Below, one piece after another: positions 60,182 through 64,000 of a stretch of 64,000 nucleotides of DNA (positions are counted from its first letter, which is position 1; the number at the start of each line of letters is the position of its first letter). Both the position numbers and the translations under genes were made by a program. Below the pieces are notes generated by a model that worked only from the letters and a program-made list of their open reading frames with translations, was not told the DNA's origin and did not search any database. Origin of the DNA: Rhizobium sp. L43 (GTDB lineage Bacteria; Pseudomonadota; Alphaproteobacteria; Rhizobiales; Rhizobiaceae); assembly GCF_002531725.1 (NCBI RefSeq), contig NZ_NWSQ01000013.1, positions 62,001-126,000 of the forward strand. The letters run 5' to 3'.

Positions 60182-60610
60182 ATGCGCGCCTTTCTCGCAG
60201 TTCTCATTCTGTGTGCCGCGTCCGCCTTCTCTCCTCTCTCGGCCCGTGCCGAAGATCCGATCGACACGACGCGAACGATGATCGAGGAACAGATCAAGGC
60301 CTTCCTCAAGGACGACGCCGAGACCGCCTACTCCTTCGCCGCCCCCGGCATCAAGGCGATGTATCCCGACAAGAACCTGTTCTTCGCCATGGTGAAGAAG
60401 AGCTACGAACCGGTTTATCATCCCGGCAACTACGCCTTCGGCCGCAGCCGCTCGATCGACAACGGTGCGCTGATCTATCACGAGGTGCTGATCTCGGGCC
60501 GCGACGGCAAGGACTGGACGGCGATCTACCAGATCACCCGCCAGCCGGATGGCAGCTACCGGATCAACGGCGTGCAGATCATGCCGGATGCGGACAGCAA
60601 GGGCATCTGA
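60182..60610 (+). CDS. DUF4864-family exported protein
   Basis: This 142-residue protein has a signal peptide (FLAVLILCAASAFSPLSARA, cleaved near AEDP) and a small alpha/beta domain (DDAETAYSFAAPGIKAMYPD, YAFGRSRSIDNGALIYHEVL). It matches the DUF4864 family of unknown function and acts in the periplasm. It converges on tgt. Confidence 0.88.
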   Translation: MRAFLAVLILCAASAFSPLSARAEDPIDTTRTMIEEQIKAFLKDDAETAYSFAAPGIKAMYPDKNLFFAMVKKSYEPVYHPGNYAFGRSRSIDNGALIYHEVLISGRDGKDWTAIYQITRQPDGSYRINGVQIMPDADSKGI

Positions 60611-60641
60611 TCCCGATCTGATCAAACACCTCGCTGGATCG

Positions 60642-60658
60642 ATCAAACCTTGTTTGAT
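60642..60658. terminator. Hairpin between DUF4864 gene and tgt
   Basis: ATCAAAC (60642-60648) and GTTTGAT (60652-60658) form a stem with a CTT loop between converging genes. Further GATCAAAC/GGTCAAAC copies flank it. It is AT-rich and weak. Confidence 0.45.
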
Positions 60659-60661
60659 TGG

Positions 60662-61792
60662 TCAAACCGGTTGGAGATCGCCCCTCGCCCATTCCTCCTG
60701 CGTTTCCGCCATGAAATCGGCGAAGCGGCCTTCGGCGATGGCCTTGCGGATGCCTTCCATCAGTTCCTGGTAATAGGCGAGATTGTTCCAGGAGAGCAGC
60801 ATGCCGCCGAGCGCTTCGTTGGAGCGGACGAGATGGTGCAGATAGGCACGCGAATAATCGCGCGCGGCCGGGCAGTTCGACTGTTCGTCGAGCGGGCGCA
60901 TATCCTCGGCATGGCGGGCGTTGCGGATGTTGACCTTGCCGCGGCGGGTAAAGGCCAGGCCGTGGCGACCGGAGCGGGTCGGCATGACGCAGTCGAACAT
61001 GTCGATGCCGCGGGCGACCGATTTCAGGATATCATCCGGCGTGCCCACACCCATGAGGTAGCGCGGCTTTTCCAGAGGCAGCACCGGCAGCGTCGTTTCC
61101 AGCATCTGCAGCATGACGTCCTGCGGCTCGCCGACGGCAAGCCCGCCGATGGCATAACCCTTGAGGTCGAGCTGGCTCAGCGCCTGCGCCGAACGGATGC
61201 GCAGCGCCGGGATATCGCCGCCCTGGACAATGCCGAACATCGCCTTGCCGGGCTGCTCGCCGAAGGCGACCCGGCAGCGCTCGGCCCAGCGCAGCGACAT
61301 TTCCATGGCGCGCTCGATCTCCCTCGGCTCGGCCGGCAGCGCCACGCATTCGTCGAGCTGCATCTGGATATCGGAGCCGAGCAGGCCTTGGATTTCGATG
61401 GAGCGTTCCGGCGACATATGGTGCAGGCTGCCGTCGACATGCGACTTGAAGGTAACGCCCTGCTCGTCGAGCTTGCGCAGGCCGGACAGCGACATGACCT
61501 GGAAGCCGCCGGAATCCGTCAGGATCGGGTGCTCCCAGCGGATCAGCTTGTGCAGGCCGCCGAGGCGGGCGACGCGCTCGGCGGTCGGGCGCAGCATCAG
61601 GTGATAGGTATTGCCGAGGATGATGTCGGCGCCGGTTTCGCGCACCTGATCGAGATACATGGCCTTGACAGTGCCGACGGTGCCGACCGGCATGAAGGCC
61701 GGGGTGCGGATCTCGCCGCGCGGCATCGAGACTTTGCCGAGGCGGGCGCCGGCATCGGTCTTGTCAAGCGTGAATTGGAAGTTCTCTGTCAT
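60662..61792 (-). CDS. tgt: tRNA-guanine transglycosylase (Tgt)
   Basis: This 376-residue enzyme inserts the preQ1 base into tRNA. The catalytic Asp is in LTDSGGFQVMSLSG, the second Asp is in FDCVMPTRSGRHG and the barrel start is FTLDKTDAGARLGKVSM. The zinc site is unusual: the characterised Cys-x-Cys-x2-Cys...His ligands appear here as SNCPAA and, later, SWNNLAYY, so only one Cys remains. Its start overlaps the queA stop by four bases, so the two genes are translationally coupled. Confidence 0.95.
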   Translation of the reverse strand: MTENFQFTLDKTDAGARLGKVSMPRGEIRTPAFMPVGTVGTVKAMYLDQVRETGADIILGNTYHLMLRPTAERVARLGGLHKLIRWEHPILTDSGGFQVMSLSGLRKLDEQGVTFKSHVDGSLHHMSPERSIEIQGLLGSDIQMQLDECVALPAEPREIERAMEMSLRWAERCRVAFGEQPGKAMFGIVQGGDIPALRIRSAQALSQLDLKGYAIGGLAVGEPQDVMLQMLETTLPVLPLEKPRYLMGVGTPDDILKSVARGIDMFDCVMPTRSGRHGLAFTRRGKVNIRNARHAEDMRPLDEQSNCPAARDYSRAYLHHLVRSNEALGGMLLSWNNLAYYQELMEGIRKAIAEGRFADFMAETQEEWARGDLQPV

Positions 61793-62874
61793 TTGGCTTT
61801 CCGGAAAAGAAGGCTCGCGTCGCCGTAAGAGTAGAAGCGGTAGCCTGTCGAAATGGCGTGTCTATAGGCCGCTTGCATGGCCTCGAAGCCTGAAAACGCC
61901 GACACCAGCATGAACAGCGTCGAGCGTGGCAGGTGGAAATTGGTCATCAGAATGTCGACCGCCTTGAAGCGGTAGCCGGGCGTGATGAAGATGCCCGTGG
62001 CGCCGGCCCAAGGCTTGATCTCTCCGCTTTCCCCCACTGCACTCTCGATCAGCCGCAACGAGGTGGTGCCGACGCAGACGATGCGCCCGCCCTTTGCCTT
62101 GACGGCGTTCAGCCGGGCAGCGACTTCGGCGCTGACATAGCCGCTTTCCAGATGCATGCGGTGGTCGTCGGTATCGTCGGCCTTCACGGGCAGGAAGGTG
62201 CCGGCGCCGACATGCAATGTGACGAAATGGCGTTCAATGCCCGCCTTGTCGAGCGCCTCGAACAGCGCAGGCGTAAAATGCAAGCCGGCGGTCGGCGCGG
62301 CAACGGCGCCCTCCTCACGGGCATAGATCGTCTGGTAATCCGCGCGGTCGCGCTCGTCCTCGCGGCGCTTGGCGGCGATATAGGGCGGCAGCGGAATATG
62401 GCCGACGGCGGCGATCGCCTCGTCGAGCGCCGGGCCGGAAAGATCGAACAGCAGCGTCACCTCGCCGGCCTCGCCCTTTTCCTCGACGGTGGCATCGAGC
62501 GAGCCGAGAAAGCAGCTTTCGCCGGAATGGCCGAAGGCGATGCGATCACCCTGCTTGATGCGTTTGCCGGGCTTGGCAAACGCCTTCCAGCGGCTGGGGC
62601 CGACGCGCATGTGCAGCGTTGCCGATACCTGCTGGCCGCCGGCGCCGTCGCGATGACGGATGCCTTCGAGCTGGGCCGGGATGACCTTGGTATCGTTGAA
62701 GACCAGTGCATCACCCGCCCGCAGGAAGGACGGCAGGTCGCTGACGGTGTGATCCGAAAGGCTGTTTCCCGCATTGGGATCGACGACGAGCAGGCGCGCA
62801 CTGTCGCGCGGCTCGGCGGGCCGCAGCGCGATGCGTTCATCGGGCAAATCGAAATCGAAAAGGTCTACGCGCAT
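61789..62874 (-). CDS. queA: S-adenosylmethionine:tRNA ribosyltransferase-isomerase (QueA)
   Basis: This 361-residue enzyme adds epoxycyclopentane to the preQ1 base on tRNA in queuosine synthesis. It opens MRVDLFDFDLPDERIALRPA and has typical motifs such as GAVAAPTAGLHFTPALFEAL, THHVGAGTF-like FVTLHVGAGTFLPVKADD and MTNFHLPRSTLFMLVSAFSG. It works directly after Tgt. A terminator lies between it and the cyclophilin gene upstream. Confidence 0.95.
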   Translation of the reverse strand: MRVDLFDFDLPDERIALRPAEPRDSARLLVVDPNAGNSLSDHTVSDLPSFLRAGDALVFNDTKVIPAQLEGIRHRDGAGGQQVSATLHMRVGPSRWKAFAKPGKRIKQGDRIAFGHSGESCFLGSLDATVEEKGEAGEVTLLFDLSGPALDEAIAAVGHIPLPPYIAAKRREDERDRADYQTIYAREEGAVAAPTAGLHFTPALFEALDKAGIERHFVTLHVGAGTFLPVKADDTDDHRMHLESGYVSAEVAARLNAVKAKGGRIVCVGTTSLRLIESAVGESGEIKPWAGATGIFITPGYRFKAVDILMTNFHLPRSTLFMLVSAFSGFEAMQAAYRHAISTGYRFYSYGDASLLFRKAK

Positions 62875-62895
62875 AAGGGCACTTTCAAAGCGAAA

Positions 62896-62925
62896 CCCGC
62901 CCTCGCGCAGTCACGCAAGGGCGGG
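62896..62925 (-). terminator. Terminator after the ppiB-like gene
   Basis: CCCGCCCTCGCG (62896-62907) pairs with CGCAAGGGCGGG (62914-62925) with one mismatch, then the minus-strand sequence GGTTTCGCTTT follows. It lies 19 bases after the cyclophilin stop and suggests queA-tgt may be transcribed from its own promoter. Confidence 0.65.
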
Positions 62926-62943
62926 TGTCAGCAGAAATCACAA

Positions 62944-63453
62944 TCAGACGTCGGCGGCAACCCGCATCGAGACGATCGAGTCCGGATCGGAAACCGGCTC
63001 GCCGCGCTTGATCTTGTCGACGTTGTCCATGCCTTCGATGACCTGGCCCCAGACCGAATACTGCTTGTTCAGCCAGGGCGCGTCGGTGAAGCAGATGAAG
63101 AACTGCGAATTGGCCGAGTTCGGGTTCTGCGAGCGAGCCATCGAGCAGGTGCCGCGCGTATGCGTCGTCGCCGAGAATTCGGCCTTCAGATCCGGCTTCG
63201 AAGAGCCGCCCATGCCGGCGCGGCCGGGATTGAAAGTTTCCGAACCCTTCTTGCCGAATTCGACATCGCCCGTCTGGGCCATGAAATCCTGAATGACGCG
63301 GTGGAAGACGACGCCGTCATAGGCCTTCTCGCGGGCGAGTTCCTTGATGCGGGCGACATGCTCGGGGGCAACCTGCGGCAGAAGCTGAATGACAACCTTG
63401 CCCTTGGTGGTTTCCAGAATGATGGTGTTTTCCGGATCCTTGATCTCGGCCAT
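62944..63453 (-). CDS. ppiB: Cytoplasmic cyclophilin-type peptidylprolyl isomerase
   Basis: This 169-residue protein has the cyclophilin motifs FHRVIQDFMAQTGDVE, RGTCSMARSQNPNSANSQFF and YSVWGQVIEGMDNVDKIKRG, without a signal peptide, so it acts in the cytoplasm. It speeds proline cis-trans isomerisation in protein folding. It is 28 bases downstream of an exported paralogue, and the two are co-transcribed. Confidence 0.93.
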   Translation of the reverse strand: MAEIKDPENTIILETTKGKVVIQLLPQVAPEHVARIKELAREKAYDGVVFHRVIQDFMAQTGDVEFGKKGSETFNPGRAGMGGSSKPDLKAEFSATTHTRGTCSMARSQNPNSANSQFFICFTDAPWLNKQYSVWGQVIEGMDNVDKIKRGEPVSDPDSIVSMRVAADV

Positions 63454-63481
63454 TGTCTTCTCCTCTTGTTTCTCTCGTAAC

Positions 63482-64000
63482 TTACTTCTTGCCCAGGGTG
63501 ACCTTGATCATCCGGTCGGGACTTTTGACTTCGCCGTTCTGGCCTTCGCCGCGCATGATCTTGTCGACATTCTCCATGCCGGACACGACCTTGCCGACGA
63601 CGGTGTACTGGCCGTTCAGGAAGGAACCGTCGGCGAACATGATGAAGAACTGCGAATTGGCGGAATTCGGATCCTGCGAACGGGCCATGCCGACCGTGCC
63701 GCGCACGAACGGGGTCTTGGAGAATTCAGCCGGAATATCCGGCAGATCCGAGGAGCCGGTGCCGGCCAGGCTCGCATCGAAGCCCTTTTCCATGTTGCCG
63801 TATTTGACATCGCCGGTCTGGGCCATGAAACCCTCGATGACGCGGTGGAAGGCGACGTTGTCGTATTCGCCCTTCTTGGCCAGCGCCTCGATCTGGGCGA
63901 CATGCTTCGGCGCCACCTCAGGCATCAGCTGGATGACGACGGGGCCGTCCTTCAGCTGAATGGTGAGATAATGATCGGCCGACTGGGCGAAGGCATCCCC
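63482..64000 (-). CDS. Exported cyclophilin-type peptidylprolyl isomerase (cut by window edge)
   Basis: The frame runs off the right edge, so the N terminus is missing. What is left begins GDAFAQSADHYLTIQLKDGP, with the likely signal-peptidase site at AFAQS, and carries the cyclophilin motifs FHRVIEGFMAQTGDVK and RGTVGMARSQDPNSANSQFF. It is a periplasmic paralogue of the gene downstream (62944-63453). Confidence 0.92.
   Translation of the reverse strand, partial: GDAFAQSADHYLTIQLKDGPVVIQLMPEVAPKHVAQIEALAKKGEYDNVAFHRVIEGFMAQTGDVKYGNMEKGFDASLAGTGSSDLPDIPAEFSKTPFVRGTVGMARSQDPNSANSQFFIMFADGSFLNGQYTVVGKVVSGMENVDKIMRGEGQNGEVKSPDRMIKVTLGKK

Noticed and set aside
1..64000. CRISPR array, prophage, toxin-antitoxin pair or complete transposon
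   Set aside because: No regular spacer-repeat array, integrase, phage structural gene, transposase or recognisable toxin pair was seen; the palindrome array at 3856-3930 has only about 5 bases between units, far too short for CRISPR.

Overview
The window looks like chromosomal DNA of a fast-growing Rhizobium (Rhizobium leguminosarum/etli type, Rhizobiales). The evidence is high GC, the gene order rlpA-dacC-tmk-holB-metG-tatD-MBL hydrolase, the queA-tgt block behind two cyclophilins, alphaproteobacterial EcfG-type promoters, and intergenic palindromes of the kind scattered through Rhizobium genomes. All identifications rest on motif and family recognition by eye; no search was run.

Layout. 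1-2.8 kb: the 5' part of a SurA/PpiD-like isomerase gene, then small envelope and stress proteins (DUF883/ElaB-like, GlsB/YeaQ-like, an entericidin-like lipoprotein, two 38-residue membrane proteins). 3-6.7 kb: two transglutaminase-like genes separated by an array of 17-bp palindromes, a PhnA-domain protein and an unidentified 376-residue protein. 6.7-10.2 kb: RidA, quinone oxidoreductase, LysR regulator, tRNA-Ser(TGA), GYD protein. 10.2-14.7 kb: an orphan betaine-type binding protein, an StcD/DgcA-like N-demethylase and a divergent, frameshifted LysR gene, suggesting quaternary-amine catabolism. 15.9-25 kb: the conserved core block (rlpA, dacC-like, tmk, holB, TSUP permease, metG, tatD, MBL hydrolase, terC). 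25-29.3 kb: stress-type proteins, a PAS protein, and broken MgtC/DUF4010 and DUF599 genes.

29.4-33 kb: LysR with two Asp-nucleophile alpha/beta hydrolases. 33-44.8 kb: MscS channel, possible IS ends, a broken P-loop kinase, nitrilase, a 1081-residue cyclase/ATPase/TPR protein, redoxin, a broken winged-helix/TPR regulator, plsY, and the fused remnants of an agmatinase and an MFS gene. 44.8-54 kb: M16 protease, LacI regulator, and a five-gene operon joining a metallophosphoesterase to a UgpC-type ABC importer. 54-58.3 kb: two small stress-type genes, an amylase-family fragment, and a secreted glycoside hydrolase with RTX repeats. 58.3-64 kb: HxlR regulator, FabF-like synthase, DUF4864 protein, tgt, queA and two cyclophilins.

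Three patterns run across the window. First, four exact and two near matches to the EcfG general-stress promoter (GGAAC-N16/17-CGTT) stand correctly oriented before small stress or unknown genes, which links otherwise unconnected genes into a probable regulon. Second, five accessory genes carry six single-base frameshifts and one divergent gene pair has lost both 5' ends, while every housekeeping gene is intact. Third, several enzymes lack textbook motif residues: the Tgt zinc ligands, the DacC KTG lysine, and one [4Fe-4S] cysteine of the demethylase. No CRISPR array, complete insertion sequence, prophage or defence island was seen.
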